Origin: JABJAG01 sp965222215
GTDB taxonomy: Bacteria > Pseudomonadota > Alphaproteobacteria > UBA6615
DNA: 64,000 nt
Direction of reading: 5' to 3'
Assembly (NCBI GenBank): GCA_965222215.1
Contig: OZ244931.1
Location: 2,170,001 to 2,234,000, forward strand
The notes under the pieces were generated by a model, which saw nothing but the letters and a program-made list of their open reading frames with translations, was not told the origin of the DNA and did not search any database. The translations under genes and the position numbers were made by a program. This document shows, piece after piece, positions 9,204-17,381 of the stretch (its first letter is position 1; each line of letters opens with the position of its first letter).

Positions 9204-9809
9204 ATGACGACCGAGCGCGAAGACCGCATTGCCATCCGGGAACTGGTCGAGAACTGGGCGGTCTTTCGCGACGCCGGTCTCTGGGAGCGGTTCCGCACGG
9301 TCTGGCACGACGACGGGGTGATGCAGGCGACCTGGACGCAAGGCACCGTCGACGAGTTCATCGCCATGAGCAAGGCCGGCTGGGAAAAGGGTCTTAACGT
9401 CCATCATTTCCTGGGCGGAAATTCCGTCGATATCTCGGCCAACCGGGCCATCTCCCAGACCAAGATGACCATCGCCCAGCGCGCACCGGTTCACGGCGTG
9501 CTCGTCGATGTCGTCTGCACCGGACGTTTCTATGATTTTTTCGAGCGGCGCGACGGTCGCTGGGGCCTCGTCCTGCGGCAACCGATCTATGAGAAGGACC
9601 GGATGGACCCGGTCGACCCCGCGGCAAAGCTGGAACTCGACACGGCCATTCTGGACCAGTTTCCCGAAGGGTACCGGCACCTGGCCTACCTGCAGTCGCA
9701 GAACGGTATGGACGTTAAGACCGACATGCCCGGCACGAGGGGACCTGAAATCGACGCACTGTACGCGCGCGGCCGTGCCTGGCTGGACGGCGCGGACTCG
9801 CCCTATTGA
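9204..9809 (+). CDS. SnoaL-like/NTF2-fold protein
   Basis: The ATG at 9204 follows a GGGGGGAAG ribosome site. The 201-residue protein begins with REDRIAIRELVENWAVFRD, the opening helix of SnoaL_4/NTF2-like domains, and keeps the cone-shaped hydrophobic pattern (WHDDGVMQATW, FYDFFERRDGRWG). Members are small hydratases, dehydratases, cyclases or accessory domains of ring-hydroxylating enzymes. The position 47 nt before a molybdenum hydroxylase gene suggests a shared catabolic step. The C-terminal 50 residues extend beyond the usual domain. Confidence 0.8.
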   Translation: MTTEREDRIAIRELVENWAVFRDAGLWERFRTVWHDDGVMQATWTQGTVDEFIAMSKAGWEKGLNVHHFLGGNSVDISANRAISQTKMTIAQRAPVHGVLVDVVCTGRFYDFFERRDGRWGLVLRQPIYEKDRMDPVDPAAKLELDTAILDQFPEGYRHLAYLQSQNGMDVKTDMPGTRGPEIDALYARGRAWLDGADSPY

Positions 9810-9856
9810 GATTGTACCGTTAGTGTTTCGAAGTTGTTTTCGGGAGGAGTAGCACC

Positions 9857-12172
9857 ATGCAATTCGGCATCGGACAGTCGGTTCACCGCAAGGAAGACCC
9901 CAAGTTTCTGACGGGCCGGGGGCGCTATGTCTCGGACCTCGTGCTGGCGCGTCAGACCCACGCCGTGTTCGTCTATTCGACGTCTGCGCACGCGGACATC
10001 AAGAGCATAGATACCTCCGATGCCAAGGCTGCACCGGGCGTGGTCGCGGTCCTGACCGGACAGGACTATGTCGATGACGGCATGGGCCCGACCGGCGGCG
10101 TGATGCCCGAAGACATGGGCGGCCCGCCGGGACACCGCACCGCACATATGCCGCTTGCCGTTGACCGCGTGCGGTTCGTGGGTGAGCGCGTGGCGGTGGT
10201 CATCGCCGAGACCGAGGCTCAGGCCCGCGACGCGGCCGACCTTATCTCTGTCGACTATGACGATCTTCCCGCCGTCATCATGTCCGAGGATGCCGTGAAG
10301 GACGGTGCGCCTCTCGTCCATGACGAAGCCGAAAACAATGTCAGCTTCACCCTGCGCATGGGCAATGGCGACGAAATCGACGCCGCGTTCGCCAAGGCGC
10401 ACCATGTCACCAAGCTGCACCTGCACAACAACCGCCTCGATGCGGTCACGATGGAACCGCGCGGCTGCCTCGGCGACTACGACACGAGCAACGGCCGCCT
10501 GACCTTCTACACCAGCACCCAGAACGCCCACGGCATTCGCCAGGGCCTGGCGCAGCAGAACCTCAAGGTGCCCGAAGGCATGATCCGTGTCGTCGCCAAG
10601 GATGTCGGCGGCGGTTTCGGCATGAAGGGCCACGTCTATCCCGAGGAAGCGGTTGTCGCCTGGGCGTGCAAGCGTGTCGAACGGCCGGTGAAATGGATCG
10701 CCACCCGCAGCGAATCCCTGATGGGCGACGATCACGGACGCGACCAGACCGTCGACGCCGAGCTCGCACTCGACGAAGCGGGCAAGTTCATCGGCCTGCG
10801 CTGGGTCGGCCTTCACAATGTGGGTGCGTATGTCGAGGGCGCCGGTGCCGTGCCGGTCATGTTCGCAGCCAAGCTTGCGCCGACCGTCTACAACATCCCC
10901 GCCGTGGACGTGATCAACAAGGCGGTGTTCACCAACACTGCTCCCACCGTTCCCTATCGCGGCGCCGGCCGCCCCGAAGCGGTCTACATCATGGAGCGGC
11001 TGATCGACCTCGCCGCCCAGGAAACCGGCATCGACCGGGCCGAGTTGCGGCGGATCAACTTTATCCAGCCCGAAGAGATGCCCCACGCAACGAAGACCGG
11101 GTGGACCTATGACACGGGCGACTACGCCACCGCGCTCGACAAGTGCCAAGCGATGGCCGATTGGGACGGCTACGACGCACGCAAGGTGGACACGGAGGTC
11201 AGGGGCCTCAAGCGTGGACGCGGGCTGGTCTACTACGTCGACAACACCGGCATCTTTAACGACCGGATGGAAATCCGCTTCGATCCGAGCGGCACGGTCA
11301 ACGTGATCTCCGGCGTGTTCTCCCACGGCCAGGGCCATGAGACGACGTTCTCGCAGATGGTCTCCGAGTGGCTCGGCATTCCGTTCGAGAACATCCGCCT
11401 GTCCCAGGGCGACACGGACGAAGTCGCCATGGGGCGCGGCACCTATGCATCCCGCTCGATGATGGTCGGTGGCAGCGCGCTGCAGGCGGCGGCCGACGAG
11501 GTCATCAAAAAGGGCAAGAAGTTTGCCGCTCACTTCATGGAAGCCGACGCGGCTGACATCGAATTCGCCGAAGGCAAATTCGTCGTCGCCGGTACGGACA
11601 AGGAAATGCCGCTGACTCAGGTCGCGCAGATGTCCTTCATGCCGGTCCACCTGCCGAGCGCCGAACTCGGCGTCGGGTTGCAGGGCGTGGGCGCATTCTC
11701 TGCCGATGTGCCAAGCTTCCCGAACGGCTGCCACATTGCCGAAGTCGAAGTGGACCCCGATACGGGCGAGGTTCGGATCGACCGGTACAACGTGGTCGAC
11801 GATATCGGCACGGTTATCAATCCCCTGCTCGCACAGGCGCAGATACACGGCGGGGTTGTCCAGGGAGTCGGTCAGGCGCTGCTGGAAGACGTGACGTATG
11901 ACCGCGACAGCGGCCAGCTCCTTGCCGGGTCCTTCATGGATTACGGCATGCCGCGCGCGGACCTGATGCCGGAAATCAAGGTCGACTTCAGCCCGGTACC
12001 GAGCAAGTCGAACCCGCTCGGCGCCAAGGGCGTGGGCGAAGGCGGCACTGTCGCCGGCACGCCAACGATCGTGAATGCGATCCTGGATGCGCTCGCGCCG
12101 ATGGGCGTCGAGGCGATCGACACGCCGGTGACCCCGCAGCGCGTCTGGAGCGCGATTCAGGCCGCCGGCTAG
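9857..12172 (+). CDS. Xanthine dehydrogenase family molybdopterin-binding large subunit
   Basis: The 771-residue protein has a strong GGGAGGA ribosome site. It shows the CoxL/XdhB architecture: an N-terminal alpha/beta hammerhead domain (IGQSVHRKEDPKFLTGRGRY) and two molybdopterin-binding domains with DVGGGFGMKGH, YRGAGRPEAVY, GRGTYASRSMMVGG and GAKGVGEGGTVAGTP. The glutamate in GVGEGG is the expected catalytic base. The FAD and 2Fe-2S subunits normally encoded beside it are missing on both sides, so partners must come from elsewhere in the genome. It hydroxylates a carbon next to a heteroatom or a carbonyl; the substrate is unknown. Confidence 0.92.
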   Translation: MQFGIGQSVHRKEDPKFLTGRGRYVSDLVLARQTHAVFVYSTSAHADIKSIDTSDAKAAPGVVAVLTGQDYVDDGMGPTGGVMPEDMGGPPGHRTAHMPLAVDRVRFVGERVAVVIAETEAQARDAADLISVDYDDLPAVIMSEDAVKDGAPLVHDEAENNVSFTLRMGNGDEIDAAFAKAHHVTKLHLHNNRLDAVTMEPRGCLGDYDTSNGRLTFYTSTQNAHGIRQGLAQQNLKVPEGMIRVVAKDVGGGFGMKGHVYPEEAVVAWACKRVERPVKWIATRSESLMGDDHGRDQTVDAELALDEAGKFIGLRWVGLHNVGAYVEGAGAVPVMFAAKLAPTVYNIPAVDVINKAVFTNTAPTVPYRGAGRPEAVYIMERLIDLAAQETGIDRAELRRINFIQPEEMPHATKTGWTYDTGDYATALDKCQAMADWDGYDARKVDTEVRGLKRGRGLVYYVDNTGIFNDRMEIRFDPSGTVNVISGVFSHGQGHETTFSQMVSEWLGIPFENIRLSQGDTDEVAMGRGTYASRSMMVGGSALQAAADEVIKKGKKFAAHFMEADAADIEFAEGKFVVAGTDKEMPLTQVAQMSFMPVHLPSAELGVGLQGVGAFSADVPSFPNGCHIAEVEVDPDTGEVRIDRYNVVDDIGTVINPLLAQAQIHGGVVQGVGQALLEDVTYDRDSGQLLAGSFMDYGMPRADLMPEIKVDFSPVPSKSNPLGAKGVGEGGTVAGTPTIVNAILDALAPMGVEAIDTPVTPQRVWSAIQAAG

Positions 12173-12195
12173 CGCCGTACCAATCCGAGCCATGC

Positions 12196-12221
12196 GTTCG
12201 GCGCATTAATGCGCGCCGAAC
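12196..12221 (+). terminator. Hairpin after the molybdenum hydroxylase gene
   Basis: GTTCGGCGC (12196-12204) pairs with GCGCCGAAC (12213-12221), a perfect 9-bp stem 24 nt after the stop codon. There is no clear T tract, so it may be a weak terminator or a 3' end protector. Confidence 0.5.
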
Positions 12222-12343
12222 ACAATACTCGTGCCCCGGGTGCCAACAGCATCCGGGAGCGCGTCGCATATGGGCGATAACACCTACACTTCCGCCGTTC
12301 ACAGCCACGTGATTCCATTTGACCGCGCTATCGCGGCTAGTCT

Positions 12344-12376
12344 GACCGGAGGCCATGAATGCCTTGCCCTCCGGTC
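12344..12376 (+). promoter_or_regulatory. Leader hairpin upstream of the ABC importer operon
   Basis: GACCGGAGG (12344-12352) pairs with CCTCCGGTC (12368-12376), a 9-bp stem closing a 15-nt loop, about 70 nt before the binding-protein start. It lies where a 5' untranslated region would be. I do not recognise a known riboswitch; it may stabilise the mRNA or be a regulatory leader. Confidence 0.4.
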
Positions 12377-12446
12377 GGCACCTGCCGATAGTCAGGGGAT
12401 AAGCAGAGTCTTGAATAAGACCACGTCCAACTAGGGAGGACACAAC

Positions 12447-13463
12447 GTGAAATCATTGAAATATCTTGCCCTTGCTGCAGCGGCACTGCCGTTCGTTGCA
12501 ATGAGCACTCCGTCGAGCGCCCAGGACCTCGTGGTCGGCGCCGCCGGCAACCCGGGCGGCCTCGCCGTCTTCGTCGCACAGGAAAAAGGCTTCTTCGCCG
12601 CAAACGGCGTCGACGTGAAGGTCGAGATCCGCAACACGGGCTCCGAGCTCTCGAAGGGCCTCCGTGCGGGTGAGTTCGACTTCGCCCCGGCCGCCTTCAC
12701 CAACCTGCCGGCCGCGCTGGAGCGTGGACTCGATGTGCGTGGTGTCGTCGGCTATGTCGGCGCGGCATTCGAGAAGCCGACCGCTGACGCGGTTGTCGCA
12801 CTGGTCGCCTCCGGCGGCTCGGGCATCAACTCGGTCGCGGACCTCAAGGGCAAGAAGGTCGGCGTGACCTTCGGCTCCACCGGTGACCTGTGGCTGATCG
12901 AGGCCCTGAAAGAGGCCGGCCTGACCAACAACGATGTCGAGCGTATTAATACCCGCCCGCCGGGACTGGTCTCGGTCCTCGACACCGGTGGTGTCGACGC
13001 GGTTGCAGCGTGGGAACCGTTTGTATTCCGCGCGCTCAACAAGGTGAAGGGTTCCAAGCTCGTGAAGCGTGGCGGCGACCTCGTCTGCTTCTGCGCCTAC
13101 CTGCACGGCAACCCGGAGCGGGTTTACAAGGACGAGAAAGCCACGCAGGCGTTCGTTGATGCGATCGCCCAGGCGGCAGCCTATGTCCGCAATCCGGCAA
13201 ATCGTGAAGAAGTCGCCGAAATCGGAACTCGGTTCGTCAACATGACCAAGGAAGAGGTCCTCGCGGGTCTCGACTTCTGGCAGTACGACCCGCGCATCGG
13301 TGCCAATACCGCCACCGCGTTCGAGGGTTCGGTCCAGCGCCTGATCGCGCAAAAGAAGATGAAGAAGCCGTTCCCGGCTGCTGACTATCTCGACGACAAG
13401 TTCATCAAGTCGACGATGGAACGCCATCCGGAGTGGTTCGCGGACCTGGGCGGCGCAAGCTAA
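12447..13463 (+). CDS. ABC importer periplasmic binding protein, NitT/TauT (SsuA/ThiY) type
   Basis: The 338-residue protein follows an AGGGAGG ribosome site. Residues 1-26 (ending in PSSAQ) are a signal peptide. The mature part has the NitT/TauT fold: GNPGGLAVFVAQEKGFF, GSELSKGLRAGEFDFA and LKGKKVGVTFGSTGD. It captures a small solute in the periplasm for the permeases encoded downstream. The family imports sulfonates, nitrate, pyrimidine thiamine precursors and aromatic acids; no residue here lets me choose. The downstream hairpin probably protects this message relative to the membrane genes. Confidence 0.88.
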   Translation: MKSLKYLALAAAALPFVAMSTPSSAQDLVVGAAGNPGGLAVFVAQEKGFFAANGVDVKVEIRNTGSELSKGLRAGEFDFAPAAFTNLPAALERGLDVRGVVGYVGAAFEKPTADAVVALVASGGSGINSVADLKGKKVGVTFGSTGDLWLIEALKEAGLTNNDVERINTRPPGLVSVLDTGGVDAVAAWEPFVFRALNKVKGSKLVKRGGDLVCFCAYLHGNPERVYKDEKATQAFVDAIAQAAAYVRNPANREEVAEIGTRFVNMTKEEVLAGLDFWQYDPRIGANTATAFEGSVQRLIAQKKMKKPFPAADYLDDKFIKSTMERHPEWFADLGGAS

Positions 13464-13499
13464 GCGAATCCGTCGCTTCGCAAGCGATCACGAAAATGC

Positions 13500-13529
13500 G
13501 GCGGGCGCGGGAATGAAACCGCGCCCGCC
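13500..13529 (+). terminator. Intercistronic hairpin between binding protein and ATPase genes
   Basis: GGCGGGCGCGG (13500-13510) pairs with CCGCGCCCGCC (13519-13529), an 11-bp GC-only stem with an 8-nt loop and no T tract. Such hairpins after binding-protein genes commonly cause partial termination or 3' stabilisation, giving excess binding protein. A smaller stem TCGCTT/AAGCGA lies just before it at 13473-13487. Confidence 0.65.
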
Positions 13530-13562
13530 ACACCTGCACATTCCTTACTGACCGGACACGAT

Positions 13563-14360
13563 ATGACGGGTGAAGCAAAACTCATCGTACAGGGCCTGAC
13601 ACACCACTATGCCGACGAATACACCGGCGAGTCGGTCCATGCGCTTGAGAAAATCGACCTGCAGATCTACGAGAACGAGTTCGTCGCCATCGTCGGGCCC
13701 AGCGGCTGCGGCAAGACAACCTTCCTGAACATCATCGCCGGTCTGCTCCCGTACCGCGAAGGTCGCGCCATGGTCGACGGCATCGAGATCAGGGGCCCCG
13801 GCCCCGACCGCGGTGTCGTGTTCCAGGAACACGCCATTCTGCCGTGGCGGACCGTCAACCGGAATATCGGCCACGGCCTGGAGCTGCGCCGCACACCCAA
13901 GGAAGTACGTGAGCGCAAGGTTCAGGAATACATCGACCTCGTCGGCCTGACCGGTTTCGAGGAACGCTACCCCCACGAACTTTCGGGCGGCATGAAACAG
14001 CGCGTGGCGGTGGCGCGAACCCTGTGCGCCGACCCTGTTATCATGCTCATGGACGAGCCCTTCGCCGCCGTGGATGCCCAGACGCGCATCACGCTGCAGG
14101 ACGAACTCAACCGTGTCGTGATGGCAACCCGCAAGACCATCCTTTTCATCACCCACTCGGTCGAGGAAGCCGCCTTCCTCGGCGACCGCTGCATCGTCTT
14201 CTCGCGCCGGCCGGGCCGCATCAAGACCGAGGTAAAAATCGATATCCCCCGCGAGGAGCGCCTTTGGAAGGACATGGTGAACAATCAGAAGTTCATCGAT
14301 GCCCGCGACGAAATCCTGCACCTCGTCCGTTCGGAGGTGACCAGCGATGACGACGGTTGA
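13563..14360 (+). CDS. ABC importer ATP-binding protein
   Basis: The 265-residue ATPase has Walker A GPSGCGKTT near residue 47, a Q-loop in VFQEHAILPW, signature LSGGMKQRVAVAR and Walker B VIMLMDEPF. It matches SsuB/TauB/NrtD-like importer ATPases. It powers the two permeases whose genes follow; its stop overlaps the first permease start by 14 nt, showing tight coupling. Confidence 0.93.
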   Translation: MTGEAKLIVQGLTHHYADEYTGESVHALEKIDLQIYENEFVAIVGPSGCGKTTFLNIIAGLLPYREGRAMVDGIEIRGPGPDRGVVFQEHAILPWRTVNRNIGHGLELRRTPKEVRERKVQEYIDLVGLTGFEERYPHELSGGMKQRVAVARTLCADPVIMLMDEPFAAVDAQTRITLQDELNRVVMATRKTILFITHSVEEAAFLGDRCIVFSRRPGRIKTEVKIDIPREERLWKDMVNNQKFIDARDEILHLVRSEVTSDDDG

Positions 14361-15162
14361 CGCCGCACCGCATCGGCGGAAACCGCTGCGCAAATATGTC
14401 ACCGACAGCCGGGCGATCCAGCTCGTCATCTTACTCGTCGGTGTCGTCATCTTTTGGGCGATCATCTCTTCCGTGATCGACCGGCCGGACCGCTATCTCC
14501 CCTCCCCCCTGACGACCCTCGCATCGTCCGTGGACTTGCTGGAGAAAGGCGTCCTTGTCAGTTTCTACACCGATACGCTGACCCGTCTGGTCCTCGGTAG
14601 CATCATCGGGATTGCCCTCGGTATCCCGTTCGGGCTTTTGCTGGGACTGAACCGCACCGTCGCGGATATGTTCTATCCGCTGATGAACTTCTTCCAGTCG
14701 GTCTCCGGAATCGCGATTTTTCCGGTGATCGTCATCTGGTTCGGAAACAGCAACACGACCGTGATGATCGTGATCCTGTACACCAGCTTCTTCCCCATCG
14801 CCTTCAACGTTCTCTCGGGTGTCCGCTCCGTGCCGATGCGCTACATCAGCGCGGCGCGCACACTCGGCGCCTCGCGCTTCCAGGTTGTGAAGGACGTGCT
14901 GCTGCCCGGCGCGATGCCGTCGGTCGCGATCGGGTCTCGCCTGTCCATCGGCTTTGCCTGGCGTGCGGTGATCGCCGGTGAAATGCTTGCGGGGCAGGCC
15001 GGTCTCGGCAACATGATCTTCGCCGGTCAGGAGCTCGACAACACTGCCCAGATTATTCTTGGCATGGTCATGATCGGGCTGACCTGGATCGTGCTCGATC
15101 ACTACCTGCTGCGCCCGCTGGAATCAGACACAATCGAACGCTGGGGGCTCGTTTCACGATGA
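14347..15162 (+). CDS. ABC importer permease 1
   Basis: The 271-residue membrane protein has a long first helix (IQLVILLVGVVIFWAIISSV) and the BPD_transp_1 core. The cytoplasmic coupling motif reads ARTLGASRFQVVKDVLLPGA. It overlaps the ATPase gene upstream and permease 2 downstream (4 nt), and most likely forms a heterodimeric channel with the second permease. Confidence 0.92.
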   Translation: MTTVDAAPHRRKPLRKYVTDSRAIQLVILLVGVVIFWAIISSVIDRPDRYLPSPLTTLASSVDLLEKGVLVSFYTDTLTRLVLGSIIGIALGIPFGLLLGLNRTVADMFYPLMNFFQSVSGIAIFPVIVIWFGNSNTTVMIVILYTSFFPIAFNVLSGVRSVPMRYISAARTLGASRFQVVKDVLLPGAMPSVAIGSRLSIGFAWRAVIAGEMLAGQAGLGNMIFAGQELDNTAQIILGMVMIGLTWIVLDHYLLRPLESDTIERWGLVSR

Positions 15163-16019
15163 CTGCGATCACCGAGTTCTCGGTTTCCGTCCAGCGCCGA
15201 TTCGGGCGTCAGAAAATCCGCAAGTTCGTCCTGGGTACCATCCCGTTCATCGTGCTGATCGCGCTCTGGCACTTGAACACAATCTTCGTCTGGTTCGATC
15301 CGGTTGAAATTCCGCCCATTGCGGATGTGTGGGGCGCGATCTTTTGGCTGCAAAGCGACTGCCCCGGCGTGATTGCCGCGATTGAGGGCCACAACAGCTG
15401 CCAGCTGACAAACCACATCTCGTCGTCCGTCGGGCGTGTGATCCTGGCCATGGTGGTCGGTGTTCCGCTGGGCATCGCTTTCGGGATCATGGCCGGCATG
15501 AACCGGGTCGTCTCCGCCTATCTTGAGCCCATCGGCGTGTTCATGAATTCGGTCTCGGGGATTGCCTGGATTCCGCTGGCGATCGTCTGGTTCGGCGTCG
15601 GGTGGGAGACCACTCTCTTCATCATGCTGAACACCATCTTCTGGTTGCTGTTCTTCAATACGATGATGGGCGTGCGCGCCGTTCCAAAGGTTCTTGTCCA
15701 GGGCGTGCAGACACTCGGCGGATCGCGCCTCGACACGATCCTGCAGGTCTACCTGCCGGGCGCCATGACCTCGATCATCACCGGCCTGCGCATGTCGATG
15801 GGCTTCGGCTGGCGGGCGCTGATCGCGGCCGAGATGATCGGCGGCGACAGCGGCCTCGGCTTCATGATTTTCGTCTCCGCCCAGGAGTTCAAGACCGAAG
15901 AGGTCTTCCTCGGCGTGATCCTGATCTCCATCATCTTCCTGGCGACCGACCGCTGGATCCTTGTGCCGATTGAGCGCTGGACCATCGAGCGCTGGGGTCT
16001 GGTCTGGAAGCCTACCTGA
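15159..16019 (+). CDS. ABC importer permease 2
   Basis: The 286-residue permease is homologous to the first, with the coupling motif QTLGGSRLDTILQVYLPGAM and about six membrane segments. Between helices 1 and 2 it has a larger periplasmic loop (around WLQSDCPGVIAAIEGHNSCQ) containing two cysteines that could form a disulfide. That insertion distinguishes it from permease 1. Its stop codon overlaps the start of the next small gene (TGATG). Confidence 0.92.
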   Translation: MTAITEFSVSVQRRFGRQKIRKFVLGTIPFIVLIALWHLNTIFVWFDPVEIPPIADVWGAIFWLQSDCPGVIAAIEGHNSCQLTNHISSSVGRVILAMVVGVPLGIAFGIMAGMNRVVSAYLEPIGVFMNSVSGIAWIPLAIVWFGVGWETTLFIMLNTIFWLLFFNTMMGVRAVPKVLVQGVQTLGGSRLDTILQVYLPGAMTSIITGLRMSMGFGWRALIAAEMIGGDSGLGFMIFVSAQEFKTEEVFLGVILISIIFLATDRWILVPIERWTIERWGLVWKPT

Positions 16020-16399
16020 TGTCGTCTCAAGAACTCGACGAAGTCCGCCCGACACGACGGCGGCGCGCCTGGTACAAGCGTCGGGACATCCTGTTCATTA
16101 TTGTCGTCGCGGCAATCTGGATTGGATGGGAGGGCTACGGCCGCGTCACGGGGCCGTCGCGCATCACCGATGCGCTTTCCGCGGAACTTGCGAACAACCC
16201 CGAGCAGCTCACGGTTATGGTTACGGCCAAGTTCCCGCCTGAGCGCTTTCACTCGAACGTCTACAATGAGGTCGGCGTACAGCGGGGAACCGAGAACCGG
16301 ACCACCCGCCTTGCCCTGATAAAGCCGTCCGGTGTGCGCTGGCTGTCGCGCCAGTACTGGATCGATAGTATCGACGTTGCACCCGATGCGGGGCGCTAG
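16019..16399 (+). CDS. Small single-pass membrane protein of the ABC operon, function unknown
   Basis: The start overlaps the permease 2 stop by 1 nt. The 126 residues comprise a basic cytoplasmic N-terminus (PTRRRRAWYKRRD), one membrane helix (ILFIIVVAAIWIGWEGYG) and about 80 residues that should lie in the periplasm. I recognise no family. Standard NitT/TauT importers have no such subunit. Its place in the operon suggests an accessory role, for example docking the binding protein, but this is inference. Confidence 0.75.
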   Translation: MSSQELDEVRPTRRRRAWYKRRDILFIIVVAAIWIGWEGYGRVTGPSRITDALSAELANNPEQLTVMVTAKFPPERFHSNVYNEVGVQRGTENRTTRLALIKPSGVRWLSRQYWIDSIDVAPDAGR

Positions 16400-16478
16400 C
16401 CAAGTCCGACGAAGCGCTTGCGCTTTGTGTGCACGTGGGCATAAATCCCCGCGCATTTAACAGTTTCCCTGGCCTTCC

Positions 16479-17378
16479 ATGAGCAATCAGATCGATGCGG
16501 AACCTGCCTCACAGCAGTTCGACCGCCGCTATATCCTGAAACTGTCCTGCCCTGACCAGATGGGCATCGTCGCCGCAGTGGCGAGTTTTCTGGCACAGCA
16601 GGACTGCAATATCCTCGAATCCGCGCAGTTCGACGACGAAGGCACGGGTCATTTCTTCATGCGAACCGTGTTCGGCGCCGGCGAAACGACGCCGCAGCAG
16701 GAAAACCTGTGCGCCGCGTTCGACCCGGTGGCAAAGCGCTTCGCGATGGAGTGGACAATCCGCGATCAGGCCGACAAGCCGAAAGTCCTGATCCTTGTCT
16801 CAAAGCCGGGCCACTGCCTGAACGATCTCCTGTACCGGTCGAGCACCGGTTCACTCGAAATGGACATCGTCGGTATCGTCTCGAACCATCCTGACCAGAA
16901 GCCGCTGGCTGAATTTCACCGCCTGCCCTATCACCACTTGCCCATCACACCCGAGACGAAGCGGGAGCAGGAAGGGCAGATACTGAAGGTGATCGAGGAC
17001 AGCGGTGCGGAACTCGTCGTGCTCGCGCGTTACATGCAGATCCTGACACCGGAGATGTGCGAAGCGCTGGCCGGCCGGTGCATCAACATCCATCACTCGT
17101 TTCTGCCGGGCTTCAAGGGCGCAAAGCCCTACCATCAGGCCCACGCCCGCGGCGTGAAATTGATCGGCGCGACGGCTCACTATGTCACGCCGGACCTCGA
17201 CGAGGGCCCGATTATCGAGCAGGAAACGAGCCGCGTGAACCATGCGCATGCGCCGGAAGACCTGGAGCGGATCGGTAGCGATCTGGAAAGTGTTGTCCTC
17301 GCACGCGCCGTGCGTGCGCATCTGGAAGACCGCGTTCTCCTGCACGGGGCCCGTACGGTCATCTTCAACCAGAGCTAG
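16479..17378 (+). CDS. purU: Formyltetrahydrofolate deformylase
   Basis: The 299-residue protein has an N-terminal ACT domain (about residues 17-95, YILKLSCPDQMGIVAAVASF) and a formyltransferase-fold domain. The catalytic set is Asn203 and His205 in CINIHHSFLPGF and Asp241 in PDLDEGPII. It hydrolyses 10-formyl-THF to formate and THF, balancing one-carbon pools. It lies 79 nt after the ABC operon and may be read with it, which would hint at a one-carbon-yielding import substrate. It converges on the HlyD gene with only 3 nt between stops. Confidence 0.95.
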   Translation: MSNQIDAEPASQQFDRRYILKLSCPDQMGIVAAVASFLAQQDCNILESAQFDDEGTGHFFMRTVFGAGETTPQQENLCAAFDPVAKRFAMEWTIRDQADKPKVLILVSKPGHCLNDLLYRSSTGSLEMDIVGIVSNHPDQKPLAEFHRLPYHHLPITPETKREQEGQILKVIEDSGAELVVLARYMQILTPEMCEALAGRCINIHHSFLPGFKGAKPYHQAHARGVKLIGATAHYVTPDLDEGPIIEQETSRVNHAHAPEDLERIGSDLESVVLARAVRAHLEDRVLLHGARTVIFNQS

Positions 17379-17381
17379 CGC

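Noticed and set aside
9803..12193. 796-codon minus-strand frame
   Set aside because: It is the antisense shadow of the molybdenum hydroxylase gene, a common effect of GC-rich third codon positions.
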